DNA of 64,000 bases, taken from assembly GCF_000300275.1 (NCBI RefSeq), contig NZ_AMRN01000006.1, forward strand, positions 124,001 through 188,000. The letters run 5' to 3'. Every line of letters starts with the position of its first letter. Positions within the stretch are counted from its first letter, which is position 1. This DNA is from Thalassospira profundimaris WP0211. GTDB lineage: Bacteria > Pseudomonadota > Alphaproteobacteria > Rhodospirillales > Thalassospiraceae. Positions 8,241-18,212 of the stretch are shown piece by piece. Under the pieces are notes generated by a model. It had not been told where the DNA came from. It was given only the letters and a program-made list of their open reading frames with translations, and did no database searches. Both the position numbers and the translations under genes were made by a program.

Positions 8241-9107
8241 ATGAAGCAAGGAAACGCTCTTCCAACTATCTCTCAAGATGGTCTCACGGTATACCTTCAA
8301 CGTATACGCCGCTACCCGATGCTTACCCCGGAACAGGAGACGACCTATGCCTGTAATTTCCGGGACAAGGATTGCGATAAATCTGCTGAAAAACTGATTA
8401 CCAGCCATTTGCGCCTGGTCGCCAAGATCGCGATGAGTTACCGCGGATATGGCCTGCCGATCAATGAACTTATTTCCGAAGGCAATGTCGGCCTGCTGCA
8501 GTCGGTAAAACGCTTCGACCCGGACAAGGGCTTCCGCCTTGCGACATATGCGATGTGGTGGATCCGCGCTGCCATCCAGGAATACATCCTGCATTCATGG
8601 TCGCTTGTGAAAATGGGTACGACTGCGGCACAGAAAAAGCTGTTCTTCAACCTGCGCAAACTTAAAAGCCAGATGCAGGCGATCGATGAAGGCGACCTTC
8701 AACCTGAACAAGTTGAGCTGATCGCGACCAAACTCAATGTGTCCGAAGATGATGTTGTGATGATGAACCGCCGCCTGGCCGGTCCGGATCACTCACTGAA
8801 TGCGCCGGTCCGTATTGAGGGCGACGGTGAATGGGTCGACTGGATCGAAAGCGATGACGAAGATCAGGAAACCCTGTATGGCAAGCGTGAAGAATTCCTG
8901 CAGCGCATGAGCATGCTCAAAAACGCGATGTCGCATCTCAATGATCGTGAACGCGATATTCTGACGCAGCGCCGCCTGCTTGAAAGCCCGGTCACGCTTG
9001 AAAACCTGAGCCTTGCCTATGGCATCTCACGCGAGCGCATCCGTCAGATCGAAGTACGCGCCTTTGAAAAGGTCCGCAAATCGATCCATACGGACCTGCC
9101 CCACTAA
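8241..9107 (+). CDS. rpoH: RNA polymerase heat-shock sigma factor RpoH (sigma-32)
   Basis: 288 aa. The RpoH box QKKLFFNLR at residues 131-139, unique to sigma-32 factors, makes the assignment firm. Region 2 (NVGLLQSVKRFDPDKGFRL, then YAMWWIRAAI) and region 4.2 with its helix-turn-helix (SRERIRQIE) are intact. It directs transcription of chaperone and protease genes. I start at the ATG at 8241, six bases after GGGAGG, rather than the TTG at 8238. Protein stability control by DnaK and FtsH is known for the family and not visible here. Confidence 0.95.
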   Translation: MKQGNALPTISQDGLTVYLQRIRRYPMLTPEQETTYACNFRDKDCDKSAEKLITSHLRLVAKIAMSYRGYGLPINELISEGNVGLLQSVKRFDPDKGFRLATYAMWWIRAAIQEYILHSWSLVKMGTTAAQKKLFFNLRKLKSQMQAIDEGDLQPEQVELIATKLNVSEDDVVMMNRRLAGPDHSLNAPVRIEGDGEWVDWIESDDEDQETLYGKREEFLQRMSMLKNAMSHLNDRERDILTQRRLLESPVTLENLSLAYGISRERIRQIEVRAFEKVRKSIHTDLPH

Positions 9108-9188
9108 TACTGCTTGCTTTGCGTCCCTTCTGAAACAACTTGCGGCGGACATTGTCGCATGGTCTTTTTCAATCAGGTCACGCAGTGA

Positions 9189-9674
9189 TCAGTTCCCGGA
9201 CCGATCCACTTCCTTGATCAGACTATCGCCCCAGGTTTTGATAAGTCCGCGCTGTTTCTTGCGTAATTCACTGACACGACGCTGGGCTGCCAGGTTCAGA
9301 ACGTTGGCAACAATTGGTGGCATGGCGAGGTATAAAAGCCAACCAAGGCCCGCTGCCCCATACATGATCGACAGCGCCAGTGGCTGGAAAACGGCCTGCG
9401 TTGCCCCGCCAACCGTTTGCGATGGCTGCATCCAGACTTCCAGAATGTAGGGCGCAACCCCTGAAAAGTTCAGACCGAAGACACACCGCGCCATCGTCCT
9501 GCCCGCGCTGCGATCAAAGATAAAGGCCACAAGTGACGGTAAAAGCCCGACCGTCAACGTGATAAATGTGGGAAGTGCGACCATGAACAGCAGCACGGCG
9601 GATGCAATAACCGACAAGCCGGAAAATGCGCTGCGACCGCCTTTTTTTGTGCCTACTCGTTTACCCTTTGCCAT
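9189..9674 (-). CDS. Hypothetical membrane protein paired with the kinase-like gene
   Basis: 161 aa. A basic N-terminus (KGKRVGTKKGGR) is followed by two or three hydrophobic stretches (near residues 22-52, about 70-80 and 98-125) and a basic coiled C-terminus. I recognise no family. Its ribosome-binding site AAGGGA overlaps the stop codon of the kinase-like gene, nine bases upstream, so the two are one operon and probably work together. Confidence 0.6.
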   Translation of the reverse strand: MAKGKRVGTKKGGRSAFSGLSVIASAVLLFMVALPTFITLTVGLLPSLVAFIFDRSAGRTMARCVFGLNFSGVAPYILEVWMQPSQTVGGATQAVFQPLALSIMYGAAGLGWLLYLAMPPIVANVLNLAAQRRVSELRKKQRGLIKTWGDSLIKEVDRSGN

Positions 9675-9683
9675 GGCGATCCC

Positions 9684-11819
9684 TTAAAAGATATGCATCA
9701 AGAACAGCGCGGATACTGTCAGTAGTGCGATCATGGTGGACGCGAAAGCAGCCGCCTGTTGCCCGACCTTTTCGGCCAGCTCCATACGGGCAGGCCCCGA
9801 CGATTCAAGATCAAACACTTCGCTTTCCGCTTCGGAATATTCCGCGACGGCTTCGACAAACTCTGACTGATCCTTGCGACGTTCCTGTTCGTCATTGATC
9901 AGGTTATACAGTTCGACAAGATTGCCGCGTTTGGCCAGTTTGGGAATCTCGGTCTCGACCCGTTCACGACGTGCCTTGCTATGGAATACCTTGATCGCCG
10001 GTTCCATCAAACGCGCAACCCAATGCGACAGGTTCTGCAAATTGTCCGGCCCATGACGCCACTGCACAATCGCCAGCATGCTGATGATTGCGCGGCTATA
10101 TTCGACCTCGTCAGATGGGTTTTGCATCGCCAACAACTGCCCCTCGACATCGTCCTCCAGTCGGGCGGCAATGAAGGCGGCGATATGACGATCCACCGGC
10201 CAGCTTTCTTCGGATGCGGTTTCGGCTGCCTTTTCAAGGGCTGGCAGCAGATCTGCGATCTCGACGACATATTCCTCTTCGACCAGCGGGCTCAGGCAAT
10301 GCTGGTTGCGCACGGTTGCATAGAGGCAGCGCTCATACCCGTAACCGGCACTTTGCTGCTGAATGTAATAGCGCAGGTTCTTGTAGAGCTGCTGTTGCCT
10401 CTGGACCTCGGGGCTGTATCCCATCTGACGGCCAAACCAGAAAGATGGAATATCGCGCACGATCACGTCGGCAAAACGTTGTGGCCCCTTTCCATGTTGG
10501 ACATCATAGGACAGCATGAAACCAAGCCCATCGACCATCGACGAAAAACCCTTGAACCGGATCGGGCCTGCCGGATCCAGAATCAGGATGGACCGCGCAA
10601 CCAACACGTCCTCTGCCGACCGTTTATCCGTCCCGGCCCACTGCAGTTGTCGCATGGCATCCGATAGCGCCTTGGCGCGATCATTATCGCCAAGGCCTCG
10701 CCGCAACCAGACTTCGACCGTGCTGTCACGCAACGGGCCAAGCGCTGTTACCCAGTTCTTTGCGATCCCCTGCGCCAATGATCGCACGGTATAATAATCC
10801 CGACCAGCCAGGTTTTGAGACCGTGCTGCCCGCTTTTCCGTATTGGCCTGAACCGGCTTGGTCCGTCTTCCGTCCAGCCAGGCGTTCAATTCGGCCAAGC
10901 CCCAACGTTCTTCGGGATCATCACACAACAGACCACGAACCGGTTCAATCAGAACAAGCGGAAGCTTTTCGTGTGATGCGATTGCCTGAAACGACCCTTT
11001 GGCCAGTTTAAGCTCGATAATTTCCTGATCATTCAGCTTTTTGAGTGGCTGGCGGCCAATGCCAAGCTCGGCCAAAGTCATGCCAAGCGCATAGAAATCG
11101 TCGGTCGCATTGCCCGAACCACGACCGGCAGGATCAGCGCTCATACGTGCTGTGGTCTCATAAACCGCTGGCTGATCATAACCGGGCGGGCCACTGGCAC
11201 AATCGCCAAGCACGACCTTTTCACGCATTGGATCGGCAAAGAACAGGTTATCAGCGCGAATATTGCGGTGTGCCAGCCCCTTCTCGCTGAATGCCTGCAT
11301 GGCATTCATCAGCGGCTCGACCACAACCGTGGCGATATCATGCTCATCGATGGCGAGTTTCTTGTGTTCGCGCGCAACGACCTTTCCGCCTGCCGGCTTT
11401 TCATAAAAAAGCACCATTGTCTTGCGACCAATCGGCGGCCAATAGGCGGTTTCATAATCGATAAGGTCAATCTGACCGGCCATATGCATACCAGCCAAGA
11501 AGGTCAGATGGTCATGGCGGGTCGGAAGAACCGGATCGGTTACCAGCGCAAAGGCGCTACCCTCTTCGCGGCGGAGATTGTCAGCCGAATAGGCCTTGCA
11601 ATGGCCCATGTCGAATTCGGGCATCCGCAAATCCAGAAAGACGCGAAAATTACCGATCTCGACACTTTTGCCGCCTGCATTGATTGCAACACCATCAAGT
11701 TCTGGGGATTCTTCGGGTTCCTCAGGCGCAGATGCGCCGCCGCCCGGTGCATCCATCACCGGCCCTGTCGCAGCACCATTCGAAACGTCCTGTTCCTGAT
11801 CTTCTGCTTGCTCTGCCAT
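9684..11819 (-). CDS. Tail-anchored Ser/Thr protein-kinase homologue, probable pseudokinase
   Basis: 711 aa. After a Glu/Pro/Ala-rich N-terminal 45 residues comes a kinase-like fold: the catalytic loop reads HRNIRADN at 184-191 where active kinases have HRDxKxxN, so the catalytic Asp is Asn and the Lys is Arg. The DFG position reads GDC (205-207), and the helix-F motif DDFYALG (240-246) and DPEERW (301-306) are preserved. No clear Val-Ala-Ile-Lys strand is seen in the N-lobe. Residues 330-680 are a helical region of no family I know. The last about 22 residues are hydrophobic (MIALLTVSALFLMHIF), giving a tail anchor with the kinase-like part in the cytoplasm. It is co-transcribed with the small membrane protein downstream. 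Confidence 0.7.
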   Translation of the reverse strand: MAEQAEDQEQDVSNGAATGPVMDAPGGGASAPEEPEESPELDGVAINAGGKSVEIGNFRVFLDLRMPEFDMGHCKAYSADNLRREEGSAFALVTDPVLPTRHDHLTFLAGMHMAGQIDLIDYETAYWPPIGRKTMVLFYEKPAGGKVVAREHKKLAIDEHDIATVVVEPLMNAMQAFSEKGLAHRNIRADNLFFADPMREKVVLGDCASGPPGYDQPAVYETTARMSADPAGRGSGNATDDFYALGMTLAELGIGRQPLKKLNDQEIIELKLAKGSFQAIASHEKLPLVLIEPVRGLLCDDPEERWGLAELNAWLDGRRTKPVQANTEKRAARSQNLAGRDYYTVRSLAQGIAKNWVTALGPLRDSTVEVWLRRGLGDNDRAKALSDAMRQLQWAGTDKRSAEDVLVARSILILDPAGPIRFKGFSSMVDGLGFMLSYDVQHGKGPQRFADVIVRDIPSFWFGRQMGYSPEVQRQQQLYKNLRYYIQQQSAGYGYERCLYATVRNQHCLSPLVEEEYVVEIADLLPALEKAAETASEESWPVDRHIAAFIAARLEDDVEGQLLAMQNPSDEVEYSRAIISMLAIVQWRHGPDNLQNLSHWVARLMEPAIKVFHSKARRERVETEIPKLAKRGNLVELYNLINDEQERRKDQSEFVEAVAEYSEAESEVFDLESSGPARMELAEKVGQQAAAFASTMIALLTVSALFLMHIF

Positions 11820-12011
11820 GGTCCCGATATTTCTTTACAGGTTATCATTCCCTGAGTGACGCACTTACTTGGGCCAAAAGTCTTCCTGACCTAACCCTCA
11901 GAACGCTATCCTCAAAAGGTTGATAAAACGATACTTGTGATCCCCCCTGTCGGCAAGCTGTTATCCCTCAGGCGCAGTCACGGATGAACAGTAAGACCCG
12001 CAACTGCAAAC

Positions 12012-12043
12012 AAAAAAGCCACCAGTCATAAACTGGTGGCTTT
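12012..12043 (-). terminator. Rho-independent terminator of purA
   Basis: Stem AAAGCCACCAGT (12015-12026) paired with 12032-12043, with a five-base loop. Read on the minus strand the stem is followed by six T residues (12017-12012 complement). It lies 22 bases beyond the purA stop. Confidence 0.9.
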
Positions 12044-12065
12044 CGAAGTTCGTAAATTCAGGCGA

Positions 12066-13361
12066 TCAGGCGCTGAACGGATCGTGCACCAGAATGGTGT
12101 CATCGCGCTCCGGGCTGGTTGACAGAAGCGCAACCGGCGCTTCAATCAGCTCTTCGATACGACGAACATATTTGATCGCGGTTGCCGGAAGGTCGGCCCA
12201 GCTACGCGCGCCCATGGTCGTTTCCGACCAGCCGTCGATGGTTTCGTAAACCGGTTTGGCTTTGGCCTGCAGACGCTGGTTGGCCGGCAGATGATCATAG
12301 ATTTTGCCATCAATATCGTAACCGGTGCAGATCTTGATTTCATCAAATCCATCAAGAACATCCAGCTTGGTAAGCGCAATGCCGGTAATGCCGTTGACCT
12401 TGACCGACTGACGGACAAGGGCCGCATCAAACCAGCCGCAACGACGCTTACGGCCGGTGACGACACCGAACTCGTGACCGCGCTGACCAAGACGTTCGCC
12501 GTCTTCATCAAACAGCTCGGACGGGAACGGACCTTCACCAACACGGGTGGTGTATGCCTTGGTGATCCCCAGAACATAACCCACACCAGACGGGCCCATA
12601 CCGGAACCGGCAGCAGCCTGACCGGAAACAGTGTTCGACGAGGTCACAAACGGATACGTGCCGTGATCGACATCAAGCATCGTGCCCTGTGCGCCTTCGA
12701 ACAGGATGCGTTTGCCTGCTTCCTTAAACTGATTAAGCGACTTCCAGACAGTGTCGGAGAACGGCAGGATTTTCGGTGCGATTTCCTTAAGCTGCGCCAG
12801 CAGTTCCAAACCGTCGACTTCCGGCTGGCCGAGACCACGCAGAAGTGCATTATGGTGCGTCAGAAGGTTTTCGACCTTGGCTTCAAGCAGATCAGTGTCT
12901 GCCAGATCACCTACGCGGATGGCACGGCGGCCAACGCGGTCTTCATATGCCGGGCCGATGCCACGACCGGTGGTGCCGATCTTGTTGTCGCCCGATGCAG
13001 CCGCTTCGCGCGCACGATCAAGATTGCCATGCAGCGGCAGGATCAGGCAGGCATTTTCGGCCAGACGCAGGTTTTCCGGGGTGATATCCACGCCCTGCTC
13101 TTTCAGGCGGCCGATTTCGGCAAGCAGCGCCCACGGATCAACAACGACGCCGTTGCCAATCACCGAAAGTTTGTTTTCACGGACGATACCTGACGGCAGC
13201 AGGCTCAGCTTATAGGTGGTTCCGTCGATCACCAAAGTATGACCGGCGTTGTGACCACCCTGGAAACGCACAACAACGTCTGCCCGTTCGGACAGCCAGT
13301 CGACGATCTTGCCTTTACCTTCGTCCCCCCACTGGGAACCGATCACGGCAACATTGGTCAT
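12066..13361 (-). CDS. purA: Adenylosuccinate synthetase
   Basis: 431 aa, the normal length. Joins IMP and aspartate using GTP in the first AMP-specific step of purine synthesis. The N-terminal GTP loop GDEGKGK is at residues 12-18, followed by the IMP-binding [23 protein letters not shown] and the C-terminal TKLDVLDG are also intact. The gene follows hisZ on the same strand with 35 bases between and ends at a strong terminator, so the hisZ-purA pair is probably one transcript. Confidence 0.97.
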   Translation of the reverse strand: MTNVAVIGSQWGDEGKGKIVDWLSERADVVVRFQGGHNAGHTLVIDGTTYKLSLLPSGIVRENKLSVIGNGVVVDPWALLAEIGRLKEQGVDITPENLRLAENACLILPLHGNLDRAREAAASGDNKIGTTGRGIGPAYEDRVGRRAIRVGDLADTDLLEAKVENLLTHHNALLRGLGQPEVDGLELLAQLKEIAPKILPFSDTVWKSLNQFKEAGKRILFEGAQGTMLDVDHGTYPFVTSSNTVSGQAAAGSGMGPSGVGYVLGITKAYTTRVGEGPFPSELFDEDGERLGQRGHEFGVVTGRKRRCGWFDAALVRQSVKVNGITGIALTKLDVLDGFDEIKICTGYDIDGKIYDHLPANQRLQAKAKPVYETIDGWSETTMGARSWADLPATAIKYVRRIEELIEAPVALLSTSPERDDTILVHDPFSA

Positions 13362-13396
13362 CGCAAAACTCCTTGCGCGATAAAAAGTTCGTTCGA

Positions 13397-14563
13397 TTAG
13401 GCGTTCAGCGGCACAACCTGACCGCCGATATAAATATGATTGCAGCCCATGCCTTGCGCTTCGATGCGTGCGGCGGCTTCGGTTTTGGCCTCGGCCGCAC
13501 CTTCAAGCGCGGCAACGGTGTAATGGCCTTCTGCACGCAATTTGCGCGCTTCACGCTGTGGCGTACCAAGCGGCAGATAAACACGATCAACCGGCTCAGC
13601 ATCAGGAAGACCGCGCAAAATACTGTCCATATAAAGCGACATACCCGTTGCGGCTTCGCCCGATGCACCACCGGCACGATAACGGCCACCACGGCCAATT
13701 TCACCGCGGACGTTGCGCGCAAACAATGTAAAGCTGACGCCGGTCTGATAGCGGAAGCCGGCCATCTCGACGGGATCAATGGTAAGTGCAGCATCAAGGC
13801 CGGACGCCAGAACGCGTTCAGCAACATCGATCAGACGATAAAGTTCCTCGGAAGCACCAAGCGGCAGTTCGAGCTTTTTGAGTTTCGGCAAAGCGGACTG
13901 CGCCGGGCCGGCGGCCTCAAGCAAGGCAACCAGAACACCGGTAACTTTGCCATCGGCGGCACGAAGGGCTGCGACATCACGACGTTCAAGCGCCTCGGTC
14001 AATACTTCACGGTCATCGCGCGACACACCAAAGGCATCAAAAAGACGAACCGGGAGTGTTGGCAAATTTAGGTCAACCGAAACATCCGGCAAACCGATGC
14101 TTTCCAAAGCTTCGAGTGCGAGCAGAACAATCTCGGTATCAGCAGCAGCACTCGACACACCGATCAACTCGGCACCGACCTGTGCGAACTGGCGTTCCGG
14201 GCGCAGATGCGATCCCTTGATCCGCAGGACATCGCCGGAATAGGAAAGACGAAGAGGGCGGGGCGCATCCACCAGACGGGTTGCTGCAATGCGTCCGACC
14301 TGGGGTGTCATATCCGAACGAACGCCCATCATGCGGCGGGACTCAGGGTCCATCAAACGGAACGTCTGGGTCGACAATTCCGGTGCAGCACCTTCAAGCA
14401 GGCTTTCTTCGAACTCGACCAGTGGCGTTTTCACGCGGTCATAGCCTGCATGTGCCAGACTGGCCATCAGCTTTTCACGGATTTCAGCTTCCCGTGCAGC
14501 GGTTCCTGGCAGGACATCCTGCAGGCCGGCGGGCAAAAGAGCTTTCCTGGCAAGTTCGGTCAT
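13397..14563 (-). CDS. hisZ: ATP phosphoribosyltransferase regulatory subunit
   Basis: 388 aa relative of histidyl-tRNA synthetase that lacks tRNA charging and instead activates the short form of HisG, the first enzyme of histidine synthesis. The class II core is visible (GLQDVLPG near the N-terminus, then motif-2-like [13 protein letters not shown] and [14 protein letters not shown]). It is much shorter than a true HisRS and has no anticodon-binding domain, as expected for HisZ. The partner hisG is not in the window. Linkage to purA is common in this class of bacteria. Confidence 0.9.
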   Translation of the reverse strand: MTELARKALLPAGLQDVLPGTAAREAEIREKLMASLAHAGYDRVKTPLVEFEESLLEGAAPELSTQTFRLMDPESRRMMGVRSDMTPQVGRIAATRLVDAPRPLRLSYSGDVLRIKGSHLRPERQFAQVGAELIGVSSAAADTEIVLLALEALESIGLPDVSVDLNLPTLPVRLFDAFGVSRDDREVLTEALERRDVAALRAADGKVTGVLVALLEAAGPAQSALPKLKKLELPLGASEELYRLIDVAERVLASGLDAALTIDPVEMAGFRYQTGVSFTLFARNVRGEIGRGGRYRAGGASGEAATGMSLYMDSILRGLPDAEPVDRVYLPLGTPQREARKLRAEGHYTVAALEGAAEAKTEAAARIEAQGMGCNHIYIGGQVVPLNA

Positions 14564-14719
14564 TTTGTGTGCTTTCCCGGACGAGGCGCGCAGATTTAAA
14601 TTGATAATATCCCGAGCAACGCTCAGGGCTCACTATCCGGTAGCGGTTACTACCGCGTTGTGCCGGACAGAGCAACGGGGAAAAACCCTTTAACGCAAAT
14701 AATACGTACGAATTAGTTC

Positions 14720-15901
14720 CTAGCTGGCCGCAAATTCGGCTTTTACCACCGCATATGCCCAATCCAGCCAAGGCAGCAAAGCCTTGATATCGCTGGGCTC
14801 AACGGTTGCACCACCCCAAATACGCAGTCCCGGAGGTGCATCACGATACCCGTTGATATCAAGTGCGACATTTTCCGCTTCAAGAAGCTGCGAAATCTTT
14901 TTCGGCAGCAAAGCCTGCTGATCGGCAGAAAGACCAAGCGCCCATGGATCGACAATCTTGATACACATCGAGGTGTTTGAGCCGGTTGCCGGATCCTCGG
15001 CAAGGTCGGCCGCCCAGTCGCTGCTGGCAAGCCACGCATCAAGATGCGCCCGGCTTGCGCGGGTACGTTTCAAAAGCCCTTCAAGGCCACCAATCTCTTC
15101 GGCCCATTTCAAGGCATCAATGGCATCTTCGACAACCAACATCGATGGCGTGTTGATGGTTTCGCCGCGGAAAATGCCGTCAATCAGTTTGCCACCCTTG
15201 GTCATGCGGAAGATTTTCGGCATTGGCCATGATGGCGTATAGCTTTCAAGGCGTTCAACGGCACGCGGGCTCAGGATAATGATCCCGTGACCACCCTCGC
15301 CGCCCAGAACCTTCTGCCAGCTATAGGTCACGACATCGAGCTTGTCCCAAGGCAGTTCCATGGCAAAGATGGCCGAGGTCGCATCGCAAATGGTCAACCC
15401 CTTGCGGCCATCAGCAATCCAGTCGCCATTGGGCACGCGAACACCGGCCGTCGTGCCGTTCCAGGTAAAGACAACATCGCGAGCAAAATCAACCGATGCC
15501 AGATCCGGCAGTTTGCCATAATCGGCTTCAAGGGTGCGTACATCATCAAGCTTGAGCTGCTTGATCACATCGGTGACCCAGGTCGCCCCGAAGCTTTCCC
15601 ACGCCAGCATATCAACACCACGTGCGCCCAGCATCGACCACAGCGCCATCTCAACGGCACCGGTATCGGATGCCGGAACCACACCCAACAGATAATCTTC
15701 TGGCAGGTTCAAAATTTCCCGCGAACGGTCAATCACCTCTTCAAGGCGCTGCTTGCCCAGCTTGGATCGATGTGAACGGCCAAGGATCTCCGTCTGCAAT
15801 GCGTCTGCGGACCAACCCGGGCGTTTTTTGCACGGACCCGACGAAAAATTCGGGCTGGTCGGACGAGTGGTCGGCTTTGCAAGTACGGCAGTCTGGGCCA
15901 T
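14720..15901 (-). CDS. serC: Phosphoserine aminotransferase
   Basis: 393 aa PLP enzyme converting 3-phosphohydroxypyruvate to phosphoserine. The N-terminal [13 protein letters not shown] and the PLP lysine within [15 protein letters not shown] identify the second, alphaproteobacterial/archaeal-like SerC subfamily. The serA gene that often follows this form is absent: only 156 bases separate it from hisZ. That gap contains the short inverted repeat CGGTAG/CTACCG (within 14637-14655) but no T-run. Confidence 0.93.
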   Translation of the reverse strand: MAQTAVLAKPTTRPTSPNFSSGPCKKRPGWSADALQTEILGRSHRSKLGKQRLEEVIDRSREILNLPEDYLLGVVPASDTGAVEMALWSMLGARGVDMLAWESFGATWVTDVIKQLKLDDVRTLEADYGKLPDLASVDFARDVVFTWNGTTAGVRVPNGDWIADGRKGLTICDATSAIFAMELPWDKLDVVTYSWQKVLGGEGGHGIIILSPRAVERLESYTPSWPMPKIFRMTKGGKLIDGIFRGETINTPSMLVVEDAIDALKWAEEIGGLEGLLKRTRASRAHLDAWLASSDWAADLAEDPATGSNTSMCIKIVDPWALGLSADQQALLPKKISQLLEAENVALDINGYRDAPPGLRIWGGATVEPSDIKALLPWLDWAYAVVKAEFAAS

Positions 15902-16074
15902 CTGTAAGTTCCTGAGAAAGAAGGATAACCAATGCAGGTTAGTCTAGAATATTCAAGCGACCCGATCCTATTGCCCCAAAGGCAAAAGTCAAACGCCTTC
16001 CACACAGACATGACAGCCATTTTTGCATGGCTGAAACGAACCGCCGCCAACATTCATTCTTTGGTTTATGCGCC

Positions 16075-17946
16075 TTAGAACGGGATGTCGTAATACCAAG
16101 GCGCAAACAGGCTGAACGCAATCCAAAGAATGATTATCAGCGGCGTCCCTGCCTTCAGGAAGTCAATAAACCGATAGTGTCCCGGCCCCATGACAAGAAG
16201 GTTGGTCTGATACCCGACCGGCGACGCAAACGAACAGTTGGCCGCCATCACCACCGCAATCGCAAAAACATGTGGCTCCACGCCAAGTTGCTGGGCCATG
16301 CCAATGCCGATGGGTGTAAACAGAACCGCACACGCGTTGTTGGACAGAACGTTGGTAAAGCCCGCCACGATCAGGAAGAACAGTGACAGAATAACCGGTG
16401 CGGGTGCGCCGCGGGTTGCCGCCAACAACTGATCGGCAACGAATTCCGCGCCACCGGTCAATTGCAACGCATTACCAAGGGCAAGTGCAGCGGCAACAAG
16501 CAAAACAATCTTGCGATCAATCGCACGCGATGCCTGACGCAAATTAAGTGCGCCGGATGCGATCATCAAACCGGCACCAATAAAGCTTGAAACCATGATC
16601 GGCACGACACCGGTCGCAGCAAGCGCGATCACGCCAAGGAAAATGGCCGCAGCCCGACGCGCGTGGAATGGACGGGGCAAGGTTCTGGTCGACCATTCCA
16701 GCAACACAACGTCGCGGATGGTGCGAAGGGCTTCAACATCCTCTGATCGTCCTTGCACCAGCAAAACGTCCCCGGCCTCAAGCCGGATTTCGGTCATCTG
16801 GCTTCGGATCATGCGCGAACGACGCTGGATCCCAAGTACAAGGCACTTGTACTGATAGCGGAAACCGATCTGCTCTAGGTTAAAGCCGATCAGGCGCGAC
16901 CCCGGTGGCAACATGACTTCGGCCAATAACTGGGTGGATTTCTGCGGGGTTTCGTCGCCATCTGCACCAACGGCGGCCGCATCTGAATGCAGCAATCCCG
17001 GGTCCTTTTGCAGGGCCTCGGTCAGTGCCTTGCGGGTGGCGGCAACCACCAGAACGTCGCCCGCCTGAATTTCCATATCATCTTCAAACGGCGGCAGTTC
17101 AGCATGTTCGCGCCGCACTATCATCTGAACGGTGATATTGGGCAGGTTCTTGAAGAACCCGGCCACCGGCTTTGTGCCGATCATGTTTGCCGCTGGTCCA
17201 ACCGTGATCTGGGCGATGAACTGCTTGCCGCTGCTATCGGGGTTGGCAAGCTTGCTACGCATTGATGCCAGCGCCGGAAGCAGGCGCGGCGCAATCAAAA
17301 GAACATAAACAAAGCCGGTAAGGGCAAGCACGCTGCCAATCGTTGTGAATTCAAAGAATTCAAGTCCCGGCATGCCGAGTTCGATCAGGGAACTTGATAC
17401 CAGAAGGTTGGTCGATGAACCGATCAGGGTCGTCATACCGCCAAGGATCGCCGCATAGGAAAGCGGGATCATCAATGCCGATGGGGAACGTTCAATACGC
17501 TCGGCAAGTGCCTGAATAATCGGGATAAAGATAACAACAACCGGCGTATTGTTCAGGAAAGCCGACAATACCATAACCACGAACAACCCGACGAAAATCG
17601 CAATCGAGGCATTCTTGCCGCCATGTTCGGTAATCAGACCGGCGATGTAACTGACACCCCCGGTCAGGACCATCCCCTGCCCGACAACCAGCAAGGACAA
17701 CACCGTCAGCAAGGCCGGGTTGGCAAAGCCCGACATGACCGTGGCAGGCCCCATCAGGTTTTCACCATCCGCATCAAGCAGCGGGAAAAAATCAAAGAAA
17801 AGCAAAAGCGTTGCGATAAGAGCAATACTGGTCAGTTCGAGCGAAATGCGCTCCAACCCATACAGAACAAGCGATCCGGCAACGAGTGCTAGGACCACCC
17901 ACATCTGCATCGGCGTTGCAGAACTGGCAACAACACTTTCGAGCAC
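16075..17946 (-). CDS. SLC13-family permease with two TrkA-C domains
   Basis: 623 aa inner-membrane protein. Two blocks of hydrophobic helices (about residues 15-225 and 425-618) flank a cytoplasmic insert with two TrkA-C (RCK_C) domains, each with the signature GDVL (AGDVLVVAATR, AGDVLLVQGR). The SLC13/DASS hallmarks FLNNTPVVV and FTNVLSNNACAV, plus TTLIGSSTNLL and SPVGYQTNLLV, mark the two substrate/sodium sites. Members carry sulfate, dicarboxylates or other anions; substrate is not determinable. Start is GTG at 17946, preceded by GGGGAAAG. A single-gene unit. Confidence 0.88.
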   Translation of the reverse strand: MLESVVASSATPMQMWVVLALVAGSLVLYGLERISLELTSIALIATLLLFFDFFPLLDADGENLMGPATVMSGFANPALLTVLSLLVVGQGMVLTGGVSYIAGLITEHGGKNASIAIFVGLFVVMVLSAFLNNTPVVVIFIPIIQALAERIERSPSALMIPLSYAAILGGMTTLIGSSTNLLVSSSLIELGMPGLEFFEFTTIGSVLALTGFVYVLLIAPRLLPALASMRSKLANPDSSGKQFIAQITVGPAANMIGTKPVAGFFKNLPNITVQMIVRREHAELPPFEDDMEIQAGDVLVVAATRKALTEALQKDPGLLHSDAAAVGADGDETPQKSTQLLAEVMLPPGSRLIGFNLEQIGFRYQYKCLVLGIQRRSRMIRSQMTEIRLEAGDVLLVQGRSEDVEALRTIRDVVLLEWSTRTLPRPFHARRAAAIFLGVIALAATGVVPIMVSSFIGAGLMIASGALNLRQASRAIDRKIVLLVAAALALGNALQLTGGAEFVADQLLAATRGAPAPVILSLFFLIVAGFTNVLSNNACAVLFTPIGIGMAQQLGVEPHVFAIAVVMAANCSFASPVGYQTNLLVMGPGHYRFIDFLKAGTPLIIILWIAFSLFAPWYYDIPF

Positions 17947-18149
17947 GATAAACTTTCCCCTGTAAAGCCTGCATTCTTGCGGTTATCGCGCACCTTTGCA
18001 CCGGCGAGATCTGTCCACAATCGTTTCATTTTGCCTTTTACTTAGACGAAAGCCCTATAGCGCGGTCAATAAAAAAACAAAGCAAATCAGTTCGAATGCG
18101 GATTAGTCGGTAGAATACCCCAGACAGAATGCAGGCCCCTTGAACAAGC

Positions 18150-18181
18150 AAGGGCGGGCAAATACTAGATTGCCCGCCCTT
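18150..18181. terminator. Probable terminator between the PhzF gene and the SLC13 gene
   Basis: Perfect 12-base stem AAGGGCGGGCAA (18150-18161) with 18170-18181 and an eight-base loop. It lies 32 bases past the stop of the leftward PhzF gene. The flanking T-run is better on the plus strand than on the minus strand, so it may act mostly as an mRNA end-stabilising hairpin for the leftward transcript. Confidence 0.65.
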
Positions 18182-18212
18182 TTGAATTCATTGCCCGACA
18201 CCGCCAGGCCAA

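Noticed and set aside
12291-13193. Plus-strand open frame of 300 codons inside purA
   Set aside because: It lies wholly opposite a highly conserved gene and has no ribosome-binding site or recognisable motif.
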